NCBI GenBank assembly: GCA_020849825.1
Contig: JADZFP010000425.1
Coordinates: forward strand, 1 to 22,842
DNA from: Saprospiraceae bacterium
GTDB taxonomy: Bacteria > Bacteroidota > Bacteroidia > Chitinophagales > Saprospiraceae
Reading direction: 5' to 3'
DNA: 22,842 nt
This document shows, in pieces, positions 6,953 through 18,900 of this stretch. Below the pieces are notes generated by a model that saw only the letters and a program-made list of their open reading frames with translations, was not told the origin of the DNA and searched no databases. Each line of letters starts with the position of its first letter. The stretch's first letter is position 1. The position numbers were made by a program, and so were the translations under genes.

Positions 6953-9900
6953 TTATTTGCCAGTAGAGATCATCTTGCGCACCAGGCGTCCGGAAGGCGT
7001 GGTCAGTTCGTAGAACATGATGCCGTAATCGGAAGCATTGGTAACCCGGAACATCACTTCGTGGTAGCCGGCCGAATAATAGCGGCTGTGAGAAGTGATT
7101 TCGCGGCCGCTGAGGTCGTAAATACGCAGACTTGCTTCGCAGGCCTCGGGCAATACAAAACCGATGGTCGTCTCCTCATTGAAGGGGTTCGGGCGATTTT
7201 GCAGCAGTTGCAAGCGGCTGTTCGTCTGGGCGGTATTGGTCGAACTGGTGTTCAGGTCGCTGAACGACAACACAACAGGCGATTCTACCAGTGCCGTGTT
7301 GAAGGCTTTACCGGGCAGAATAGCATCGTTGAGTTGGATCAGGTTGCTGAGTTGAGCGCCCGAAGTCAGTGCTTTGAAGCGAACCTTGAACACCGGCGTA
7401 CCAGCGCCCAGGGTGACGTTGGAAGCATTGAACCAGCCGGCGCGCAATTCGCCGGTCTCTGCCTGGAAGGCGCCGAAGTTGTCGGCCGCGGAGAGCGAAA
7501 GGGCGTTCATCGGCTGAATGTCGATCAGTTGCAATTGCGTCGGGTCGAAGTCGATGGCAAATTGGTAAGCCGAAAGTTCGTTGAACTGCACGGCGGAGAA
7601 GGTCACATCGAACTCCTGGCCAGCCTGCGTCGTGCGGTCTTCCACCAGCCAGATCAAGGGGCTGGAAGGAGCGAATACGGGCGCGGGGCTGCCGTTGACG
7701 TTGCCACTCTTGATGCCGATGAAGTTCACGCTCAACTGGTCGGTATTCACCGGACCGGTGATCGTGATCTTTTTATTGGCATTGTACAGGGCGAACGGCG
7801 AGGCCGGCGGATTCGGCAATACCGTGTTGGCATTGATAAACTTCCACGAAGGTTCGAAGGCAGCCAGAGCAAGCGGATTGCCCAGAAGCGCCGAAGAAAT
7901 CGTGCTGGCATCTACCGTGGTTACTGTATTTGTGCTGTTCACGTCGGCCGCGATCAATTTGTACGGGTCGGTGATGGGCGCCATGTTGTTCAGGTGGTTC
8001 GTGATCGCCTGAGCGTCGGCTATCGTCACCCCGTCGAGTTTTTGCGCATTGTTCAGCGCCGGCTTGGTCGGCTCGACCATAATCGAACTGTTGCCGCCGG
8101 GGATACTGAACATGTACATGCCCGTGGTGTCGGTCGTCGTGGTGAGCGTAATGGCCGGACTGGTACCCATCAGTGTAACGGTTGCGTTTTTCACGCCAAT
8201 TACCGGCGGGTCGTGCTCCCAAACGATGGTGCCTTTAATTTTCACACAAACTACCGTGACAGTGTACGAGCAAACGGCAGTGTTGCCGCTGGCATCCGTG
8301 GCGACATAAGTCACCGTTGTCGTACCGGAGTTGAATACCGTCGATCCCGGGATCGGGCCCGAGCCGCTGCCCGGCGTAGCGCCGGCGCCGCTGGTCGTCC
8401 AGGTGAGGGTAAACGCACAGTTGTCGGTGGCTTCCGGCGAGTCGATGCCGGTGTAGTTGCCGGTGCATCCGCCCTCGATGTTGTTCAGCGTAAGGTTGGC
8501 CGGGCACTTGGTAAAGACCGGTGCGGAATTGTCGATCACCGTGATCTTGGTGGTGCACATGGCCGTGTTGCCGCTGTTGTCGGTGGCGGTACCGGTGAGC
8601 GTCGTCATACCAATCGGGAAGAAGTTGGCGTTCGGGATCGGACCGAAGGTCGTGGAAGGCGCACCGCAGTTGTCGGTTGCCCCCAGCGTACCCGGATTGA
8701 CCGTAGCACCGCAGGCATTGGCGGCAGCATTCACCGTTTGGCTGGGCGGGCAGGACACGACCGGCGGGCGGGTGTCGTTCACCTGCACCGTGAAGGAGCA
8801 GATTGCCGTATTGCCGCCGGCATCGGTTGCCGTCCAGACGATAGTATTGGTACCCTTGTTCAAACCGACACCAGCCAGCGACGTACCCGTTCCGGTTGTT
8901 GCGCCGGAAACGGCGTAGGTGATCGTCGGAGCGCCACAGTTGTCCGAACCCGTTGCATTGAATTCGTTGCCAACAACGGTGTAGAAACAATCATTCACAT
9001 TGGTCGAACGCGTGACGGCGCCTGCCACCGGGCAGGAAATCGTCGGCGCCTGGCCGTCGGAAACCGATACGGTGAAGGAGCAGGTTGCCATATTCTGGGC
9101 TGCGTCCGTAGCGCTCCAAACAACCGTCGAGGTGCCGGTAAAGGTGGAGCCGCTTGCGCCGCCGCTGACGAGTGTCGGCGTGATCGTGCCGCCACAGTTG
9201 TCGGTTGCCGTCACGTTGTAATTCACAGTAGCGGAGCAGCCGCCGCCCATAGCTGGCACGGTGATGTTGGCCGGGCAAACGATGTCGGGCGCCTGGGTGT
9301 CATTCACCGTGACCGAGAAGGAGCAGTTGGCCGAGTTGCCGGCGCCGTCGGTAGCGCGCCACTGGATCGGTCCCGTCGTACCGAGCGGGAAAGTGGAGCC
9401 ACTGGCCGGACCGCTGATCAATACCGGCGTCAAGGTGCCGCCGCAATTGTCAGAAGCCGTGACGGTGTAATTGACCACGGCGCTGCACTGACCAGTCGTA
9501 GTGCTCGTCACGATATTGGCCGGGCAAGCGATGGTCGGCAATTGCGTGTCATTTACCGTGACGTTGAAAGAACAATTGGCCGAATTGCCGGACATGTCGA
9601 CCACCTGGAAGCCGTTGACCGTAGTGCCCACCGGGAATGCAGAGCCGCTCGGCAGGCCGGCGGTTTGCGTTACCGTGAACATGCAGTTGTCGGAGGCCGT
9701 AACGGCGTACGTCGTAACGGCGCTGCATTGGTTGTTGTCGGCGCCTTTGGTGATGTTGGCCGGGCAGGCGATGGTGGGCGATTGGGTATCAACAACGGTC
9801 ACCGAAACCGAACAAGCCGTAGTGGCATTGTTGTCGTCAGAAACCGTCCAGGAAATGACGGTCGTGCCTTTGTTGAAATCAATGCCAGCCAGCGATGTGC

Positions 9901-12900
9901 CGGTTCCGCTGCCGGTGGTAGCGCCGCTCAATACGTATGAAACCGCATAGGGCGAGCAGCCACCGGAAATTGTCGGGGCAAACAAGTCGTTTGCAGTAAC
10001 GGTGTAATTGCATTCACCGGCATCAGTATTGCGCGTGACCGGCGCCGGGCAGATCAGCGTCAGCGGCGAACTGTTGATGCTCGTCGCGCAGCTCACCGTA
10101 CTGGTATTTCCACATGCGTCGGCATACACCAGGGTTACGATGGCGTCGCAGGTACCTACCGTAAATGCGTTGACAATAGAGAACGGTCCCGGGCAATTGT
10201 CTTCGTAGGAAGTTGCCAGTTGCAGGGCCGTCTGGGCTGCCGTAGCGGTCGGGTAGGAGGGCGCCAGGGCGCTGCAGTTTGCGATCAAAGTGGGCGGTTC
10301 GTTGTCCACTTTGGTGTTGAACGTGACCACATCGGAATTACCGGCGCAGTCGGTTACATACACATTGATCGTGACGGTGCAATCCTCTTCATTCGAAGAT
10401 ACGGTGAAGGTGAAATTGTCGTTCGTCAGCGGCTCCGTGCAGTTGTCCGAGGCATGCGGCGTGGCTGCGTCGAGCGCTGCTTCAACAGCGTCGTCGATGG
10501 AGTCGTAGCAATCGGCGATAGCGTCGATTGACTCCTCATCAAACACCGGTTCCGTGTCGTCAATGATCTCGTAGATGCACACGAACAGTTGCGGTTGCAC
10601 ATTGCCACAAGCATCTTCCAGGCGGAAGGAAACGGTGATCGTGCGATTGCAGGTTTCTGCATCTGTTGCATCCAGGATCGATTCCACGGTGATTTTGATG
10701 CTTTCCGGCGCGCTGCAGGCGTCGCTTATGCAACCGGCCAGCGAGGCAACAGGATAACCGGCAACGTTCCACGTCGAGTTGATGTTAAGTTCCTGGCCGA
10801 CCGTCAGCGTGATTTCGGCATCTGCCGGGCAATCATAGCCATCGGAAGTAAGGATTTCCAGCGGCATGAACTGGCAAGCCGGATTGAAGGTCGGCGGGTC
10901 GTTGTCGATCACATGAATCGTCTGTGTAAACACAGGCGAATTGCTGTTGTAGCAATGATCCGAAGCGATCCAGGTACGGGTAATGGTATACTCGCCTTCG
11001 CAATCACCAGCGGCGTCAACGACATCGGGCAGCGAAATCAACGGCTCGTCGTCGCAGTTGTCGACCGGAACCGGTGCGAGTGCCAAAGCGTCGTTCAGTT
11101 CGCTCGGAATATTGCAATCCACCACGCGGTCGAGTTCGCCTTCTTCGGTTTCCCAGGTCGGCGAAGTGTTGTCGATGATGTTGTAAACACAGATGAACGG
11201 ATCTTCCTGCGTGTTGCCGCATTCGTCGGTCAAAGAGAAGGTGACCGTAATGGTGCGGGTACAAGGCAGTGTTTCATCGTCGTCGCCCATATCGATTGCC
11301 TCGACGGTTACAACAATATTGGACGCATCGCTGCAATTGTCGAAAATACAACTGCCCAGTGCCGGAACGGGATAACCGGCCACAGTCCAGGTAGTGGCGT
11401 TGTCAATTTCTTGACCAACTTCCAGACTGATTTCGGCATCTTCCGGACAGGCATAACCCTCTGCCGTGTAGATATTCAAAGGCATAAACTGACAGAACGG
11501 ATCAAATCCGGGCGCCTCATTGTCCGTCACCTGAACGATGCGGGTATAAGTGCTGGCATTGCCGCACTGGTCTACCGCGGTCCATATTTTGGTGATCGAG
11601 TAACCGTTCGGGCATTCCGGATCGGCTACCGGGTCGAAGGTTTCGACACTGACCGTGATGTATGCAACGTCTTCATCTTCACCCTCGCAGTTGTCGGTAA
11701 CAGCCGGCGGGTCCTGGTTCAGCGCACTCTGGATCAAATCTTCCAGACTGATCTCTTCGGTGCCGGCACTGCATGAAATGAGCAGCAGATCAGGATTGTT
11801 GGTTTCTTCATCCCCCCATACCGGCGCTTCTTCGTCGCTGATTTCGATGCGTTGGGTAAAGGTAGCGGAAAGGCCGCAGGCATCGGTGGCGGTGTAACTG
11901 CGGATGATGACGCAGCCGTCCTCCTCCGAAAGTTCGTCGCCGTCGAATACCAGATCGAAACCTTGATCGCAATTATCGGCAATCAGCATCGCTATGGCGT
12001 CAACATCAGCCGGTACCTCGCCAATGCAATCACCCGTCAGCACGGGAAGACCGTTTTGATCAATGACATAAGGCGGTGTGGCATCGATTTTTACATCGAT
12101 ATCGATGGAGAAGCTTTGGCCGCACAGGTCGACGGCAGTGATCGTAACGACGCCGAACTCGCATTCGTCATTCGGGTTCGGGTCGGTTTCATTGGAATAT
12201 TCAGCCGTCTCGTACATGACCGGGAATCCGCAGTCGTCCTCCCAGTCCACTTGCAGTAACAGGTCGGCTTTTGCATCTTCCGGATCGCGGTAGCACAGCG
12301 GGCCTTCCGGCTCGTCGAATACCGGTACGGGCGGCGTGTTGTCAATTTTAACCCCGGTGAATTGGTACAGGGAGAAGTTACCGCATTCGTCGGTTACACG
12401 AACCGTCAGGGTATACGGGCACTCGGCGTCCGGAGCAAGTTCATCGGTGCCGATAATCAGTTCGCCCACACAGTTGTCGCCGGCTTCGATAGCGGCTTCT
12501 GCTGCTGCTGCGGCTTCTTCAAATGTTTCAAAGCAGGTATTGGCCAAAAGCAGGGGATCTTCATTTTCAATCACCGGCGAAGTGCCGTCGATACGAACCG
12601 GGCCATACGAGCCAGTCGTCACATTACCGCAGGCATCTGTTGCCGTAACGATAATCATCGCGGCGCACAGGCTGTTGATATCGTCGATTTCAGCCGTCAC
12701 GTCTACCGTGCCGGGGCAGTCATCGTCGACCGTAGTGAACATCGGATCAACAGCCGCTGCAAGTGCGTCGGCAATCGTTTCGTAGCAATCGTCGATGTCG
12801 GTCAGCGTCAGCGTGGGCGCCGTACCGTCGATGATGATGCCTCCAAATTCAAACGTCGAAGCGTTGCCAGGCGTACAACCATCGATGGCGCCAACCTGAA

Positions 12901-15900
12901 TGGTTACCGAACAGTCGAATTCATCATAAATCACGGCAATGTCTTCCAGATCTTCTACTTCGATGCCGTTGGCGTGGCATTCATCCGTGATATAGGCCAA
13001 AACGTAATCGCGAACAGCTTCAACAGCTTCTTCTTCCGAATCGAAACAGTCGCCTTCAAATTCCGGAGCGTTGCCAGCCAGCACCGGACCATCTTCGTCG
13101 ATCATGGTGATCGTTTGGATGCAGTTGGTCGAGTTGCCGGCCGGGTCGGTTACGGTATAGGTGCGGGTAAGAATCAGCGGGTCGCCTACGCAGCCGCCGC
13201 CTTCATTATTTGCCTCATTAACGTCCACCGTCAGGGGGCCGCAAGCATCTTCCGCCACCACACCGTCCGGATCTGCATCCGGGAAATCGTCGGAAGATTC
13301 GCAGGAAACCGTTACGCTGGCTGGGCATTCCGTAATCACCGGCGGCTGATCGTCGATCACCACTGCAATTGAAGTGGTTCCGGTACAGCCGGTTTCGCTG
13401 TCGGTTACCGTGAGCGTACCGCCGTAGGTGCCGCCTTCGAGGCCGCAGGGAATTACCACGGTAAACTCTCCGTTTGAAATATCAAATACGGCATTATTCA
13501 CTTCGGCAAAACCTGCACCGGCTGCAGCCATGCCCCAGATCAGCGAATATTGATCCGGATTGCCGGTTGTCGTAATGCCATAAGTGACGATTTGGCCCTG
13601 TGCGTCGTCGCAATCAACCGGACAAACCGGGTCGGGGTTGTCGAGCACGATCAGGATCGGCGTGACGCTCATGACACCGTCGTTGGTATTGATCGGCACA
13701 TTCGAAATGGAGGTGTTGGTCGCCACCGGGCTGTCGAAGAAAATGCCTGCCGAACCGCTGTTTTGCAACACCGTAAAGGTGATGGAAAGCAGCACGTGAT
13801 CGTTGAGCGGCATACCGGTGTATTCGCCGCCCCAGTAATAGTAGAGCAGGCCGGTTGCGGCATTGGTCGCGTCAATCACGGGCAGCGCATCGCCCAACTG
13901 GGTACCGGAACTCGACACATAAGCCAGTTCGGACGGGTCCCAGGTCAGGTTGTACGCCATTTCAATCAGTTCAACCAGATTGTCGGCCTCGATATTGACT
14001 GTAATCTCCTCGCCGCAGGACACTGTCAGGTCGGACGGAATGGCACTGAGCGTCAGCTTGTCCAGCACGGTCAGGGTAACCTGATCCGTACCGGTACAGC
14101 CGGCGTCGTCGGTCGATTGATAAGTGATGGTAACGGTACCGGGCAAATCGCCGGTAACGACAAAATTGTAATCGTCCGCAAAATCGACGCTAACCGTACC
14201 GGGGCCGCCCGAGACTGCCCAAGTGCCGCCGGCAAAGGTGGCAGGAGGCGTGATGCCCGGGGCGCCAAAGAAGGAAACCGCGGCCATGGAGTTGACGTAC
14301 AACGGACCGGTGATGAGGGGATCGATGTCGAAATTGACACTCAGCGTAACGACATCGGAGAAAATCGCCGGACAACCCGGCGTTTGGGCACGCAGACGAA
14401 GTTGCACGCTGCTTCCCGGCGCAGGCCAGTGCGCCCAGTTGTCGTTGACGGTCAGAGTATTGGTGGTATTGCCGAAAGTGCCGGCGCCGCCGGTGTTCAC
14501 CCAGTTTGTTCCGTCGAAATACTGCCAACGCAGGTTGGTTGTACCCGAAGGGTTGGTAACCACGGCGGTAAACGTCGCTTCCTGGTCAACTTCTGAGCCG
14601 CAAATCGTCACCGATTCGGGCTGTTCGTCGATGCTGACCGGACCATTGACGGTGAGGGTAAACGGATCGGAGATGGTCTCACAGGCGCCGTTGTTCAGTA
14701 CGACACGGTATTGTGCGCCACTCAACAGATACGATGCCGCCGTGATATTCAGGCGGGCAAAATTCTGGGTGTTGTTCAGCGTCGTCGAGTAGGGCGCAGC
14801 GATGGTAAGCGGTTCCCAGGAGTCGCCGTCCCAGATTTGCCAGGTCGCGCTGACCGTTACATCCGGCGTGCTGGTGAAATTGACACGGAAACTGGTGTTT
14901 TCGCCGTCGCAAATCGTTTGGGCCTGACTGGCGGGTGCGTAACTGTTGATCAACAGTTCATAAACAGTAATGTCGTCTGTTGCAGTGTTCACGCAGCCAT
15001 TGGCGTCGGTGTAGGTATAGGTGATCGTATGAACGCCTGCTTGCGCACCGGCCGGTTCGAAAGTCGGGCTGGTCATGATTCCTGCGCCGCTGTACGTGCC
15101 GCCGGTGGGTATGCCGCCGTCGAGAGCGAAGCCGTCGTCGGTAACGCAGGCTTCGTTCGGGTCGAGTACCAGGCTGACCGCGGGCAACGGATTTACCGTA
15201 ATGACAGAACTGGTGGAAGTGGAGCAATTGTTGCTCGTGACGGTCACCGTGTAGGTAGTGGTGCTGGTCGGGCTAACCGTAATCGAGGAAGTCGTTGCGC
15301 CGCCGGGGCTCCACAGATAGGTGTCTCCACCGGAAGCTGTCAGGGTCGCCGAAGCGCCTTCGCAAATAGCGCCGTCGTTGGGCGTCGTGCCGGAATTTTC
15401 AGTCACCGCGATCGCCGGAACGGGGATCGGATTGACCGTAATCGTATAGACGACCCAATCGTTCGGGCACTCGTCGGCATCGATAGCGTTGTTGTTGTTC
15501 AGGTCGTTGAATACCCGGAAGCTAAGCGTTACCGTGCCGGGCAGGGCCGGGTTGACCAAAGTGGCAGCACCGTTGACACCCGGGAAGGCCGTTACGAGCG
15601 CCGCACAGTTGTTGCAGAACGACAGGCTGACATTGCTCAGGCTGACGGTTTGGTAGGCTTTGATATTGCCGGATGCGCCGTTTGCATCTGCGAAAGCATC
15701 AAAAGTAATATTGCTTCCGTTGCAAATGGCAAAAGCGCCGGTATCGTCCTGTCCGTCGTTGTTGTTGCTGACAGACACGCCATTGAGCGTAGCGTTGAGC
15801 GAGGGCATGGGGGTAACGTTGATTACCGAGCTGATCGAAGTTGAGCAGTCATTGTCCGTAACCGTTACCGTATAAGTTGTTGTAGTAGTTGGGCTGACCG

Positions 15901-18900
15901 TAATGGAGGCTGTTGTTGCCATCGTGCTCCACAGGTAGGTTTCGCCGCCCGAAGCCGTCAGCGTGACCGAAGCGCCGGCGCAGATCGTGCCGTCGTCAGC
16001 AGCGCCCGAAGTTTCGGTCACCGCGATAGTGGCCATCGGGAGCGGGGTGACGTTTACCGTGCCGCAGACGCGGGGAGAAGTACAGGTCAGGCCGTAAGTA
16101 ATGATGATTTGACCGTTTCCGGAGCGAACGCCGTTCATCGCAACGGCATCGGAAAGACTACCGGTGTAGGAAGAGCCGCCGCCACCGCCGCCGCCAGCGC
16201 CTTTGCTGTTGCCGGAGCAGCCGGTAGTACCTGCCGAGCCGCCACCTGCGCCGCCGCCGCCGATATGGCCGCCGCCGCCGCCACCGCCGCCGGGAGTTGT
16301 AAATCCGCCGCTAAAGCAGCAGCAAGCCTGTCCGCCGCCGCCTACGCCGCCAATCGAAGTTGCGGTCGCCGAGCCGGGGTTGCCCAGGAAACCAGCGCAA
16401 CCGAGGCCGGCTGCGCCAAATGCGCCCTGAACGTTGCTGAAGTTGCCGCCTTTGCCACCGCCGGCTACGCCGCCGGATGTAGGCGTATCAGCACCGTCGG
16501 CGCCGATACCGCCACCGCCATTGCCGCCATTTCCACCGTTGCCGCCGGTTAAACCACCCTCATGGCATCCGCCACGACCGCCACCGCCACCGCCGCCGGC
16601 AGTCAGCACCCGGTCGGAATCGGCCGTGCCGCCAATCCGGATATCGGTTGCGCCGCCGCCACCGCCGGAGTCTTGCGTGCCGCCGTTGGCGCCACCGTTA
16701 TAACCGCCGACAGGGCCCATACCGGCGCCGCCGACAAAAAGATTCAATACTTGTCCGGGGGTTACAGCCAGAGTGCCTTGTACCAGGCCACCCAGTCCGC
16801 CTGTGCCGCCTACTGCGCCACCGCTTCCTCCGTTTCCATTGCCGCCCTGGGCGCCATAGGCTTGGATTTCGATGGACGTGATACCATCCGGCACCGTAAA
16901 GGTTTGCATGCCGCCGGTAAAATCGAAGGTCATCGTTCCCTCCGCAGAAATAACAACTGTTTGTTCAACACAAAACTCGGTGGTGACGTACAAAGGATCC
17001 GTCGTAAAAGGATTGCCCGTGCCGACCACGTTGCCGCCTGTCGGAGCGTCGTACCAGGTAAAAGTAGCATCGGGCATGGCGCCGTTTGCCGTCAAAACAG
17101 CCGTGGAGCCTGCACAAATCGGATCTGGATCAACGGTTACGTCGGTCAGCGGATCCGGAGCAATATTGACTTCCGAAGTAGCCGTGTTCGTGCAGCCGTT
17201 GTTGTCCGTCAGGGTAACCGTATAAGTGGTGTTCGTTGTTGGCGTAACAGAAATACTGGCGGTCGATTCCATCGTGCTCCACAGATAAGAACTGCCGCCC
17301 GCGGTCGCCGTCAGTTCGGTTTCACTTCCGGAACAGATGGTGATACTCGAAGGCATGATTCCGACCGTGGGCAAACCGTTTACTGTGATAATTTGTGTAA
17401 CAGATGCCAAACAGCCGTCGGCGTTGGTTACCGTTACTGTATAAGTTGTCGTAGTTGTAGGACTGACCGTAATGGAAGCTGTTGTTGCCATCGTGCTCCA
17501 CAGGTAGGTGTTGCCGCCCGAGGCAGTCAGCGTAACAGAGGCGCCGAGGCATATTGCACTATCGTCATCGGCACCCCCCGATGTTTCGGTCACGTCAATC
17601 GATGGGGTAGGATTGGCATGTACGTTGTAAACCAGGGTGACCGTTTCGCCCAGGCAATCGCCCGCGCTGTAACCGGGTACGCCGTCTATATCAAGATAAG
17701 GCGTGAACGTTTGAACAAACTGGCCATAGGTGCCGCTTTCAAGACCGTAGGGGCCATAAGGACCGCCGTTGAAAAATCCGTCGACCGAAGCCGGGGTAAT
17801 GTCGGTTTGAGGACGGGGTACAACAACTGCCGGCGGACCGCCAGCGGTTACGTTGCCCGTGCCGTCCAGTTCTTCCAAGACACCCACTCGCGGATCGTTT
17901 ACATTATAAGCAGTAAAGGAGAAAAAGTCACCTTCACAAAATTCAAGTGTGACCGTGGTCGGGCCGTTGCTGCCGCCGCTTTGCGGATCGTCGCCGTCGG
18001 CCTGTGCGGTAAAGGACAATACCGGCGCGTCAAGCACATCCACCTCGAATCCGTCGACAACACTTGAGCATCCGGTGGCCGGATTGGTCACCGTAATATC
18101 GCTGACGCTGAGGTCGCCGGAAAAGTCGAAGCCCTCGGTCCAGTCGATGTGGTCTGTGTCGATGACTTCCGAATAGGAAATCGGATTGTTGGGGTTCGGA
18201 CCGTTGGCGTCTTCAATATTGGCCGAAAGAATGAATTCCGTGCCGTCCGGATAGACGCCTTCATAGAAGGTGATCTCAATAGCGCCGCCGATACAAATTT
18301 CATTGAGATCGACCGTAACTGCAGCCATGGGTAATGGATTTACCCGGATTTCGGCCGTAGCAGAATTGGTGCAGCCATTGCTGTCTGTCACGGTTACGGT
18401 ATAAGTAGTCGAACTGGTCGGGCTGACCGTTATGCTTTCTGTCGTCTCGCCGCCCGGGCTCCACTCGTAGGAAACGCCGCCACTGGCAGTGAGCGTCACA
18501 TCGTCACCTGCGCAGATATTTCCATCATTGTCTGCGATGCCAGACTCTTCTTCGATAGAGAGGCCGATAGTGATGGGCTCTAAATTAATATCGGCGTCAT
18601 TATTGAGTGTAATATCCAACTCGCATTGTTGCCAGGTTACACCTTCTATTATAGTAGGCGAATTGGCAATGTCAATACTTTCAAGACCGGAAGCATTGAG
18701 GATATCAAACGTCATGGTCAATAAAACAGTACCATCCGGCAGATCTTCTCCAAAGTCGCCCATCATATCAAACCAGGAATAGGTCAATACGCCCATTCCT
18801 GGTGTTGAAGTCGAGGGTGTGCTCCCGCCTACCGCTGTTGCCGAGTGACTGACCAAACTGAATGCCGAGGCATTCCAGTTTATGCTGAATTGCAGCGAGC

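Noticed and set aside
7061..9940. 959-codon open frame on the plus strand, antisense to the giant gene.
   Set aside because: The translation is Arg/Gly/Val-rich and lacks any domain pattern. It mirrors the repeated, GC-rich codons of the HYR array, where stops are rare in that frame.
8250..10066. Regularly spaced repeats considered as a CRISPR array.
   Set aside because: The repeats are about 240 bp apart, diverged, in frame and encode HYR domains.
16562..18067. 501-codon plus-strand open frame opposite the Ig-like and glycine-rich coding region.
   Set aside because: It is a shadow of the repetitive coding strand, with no recognisable start context, signal or motif.
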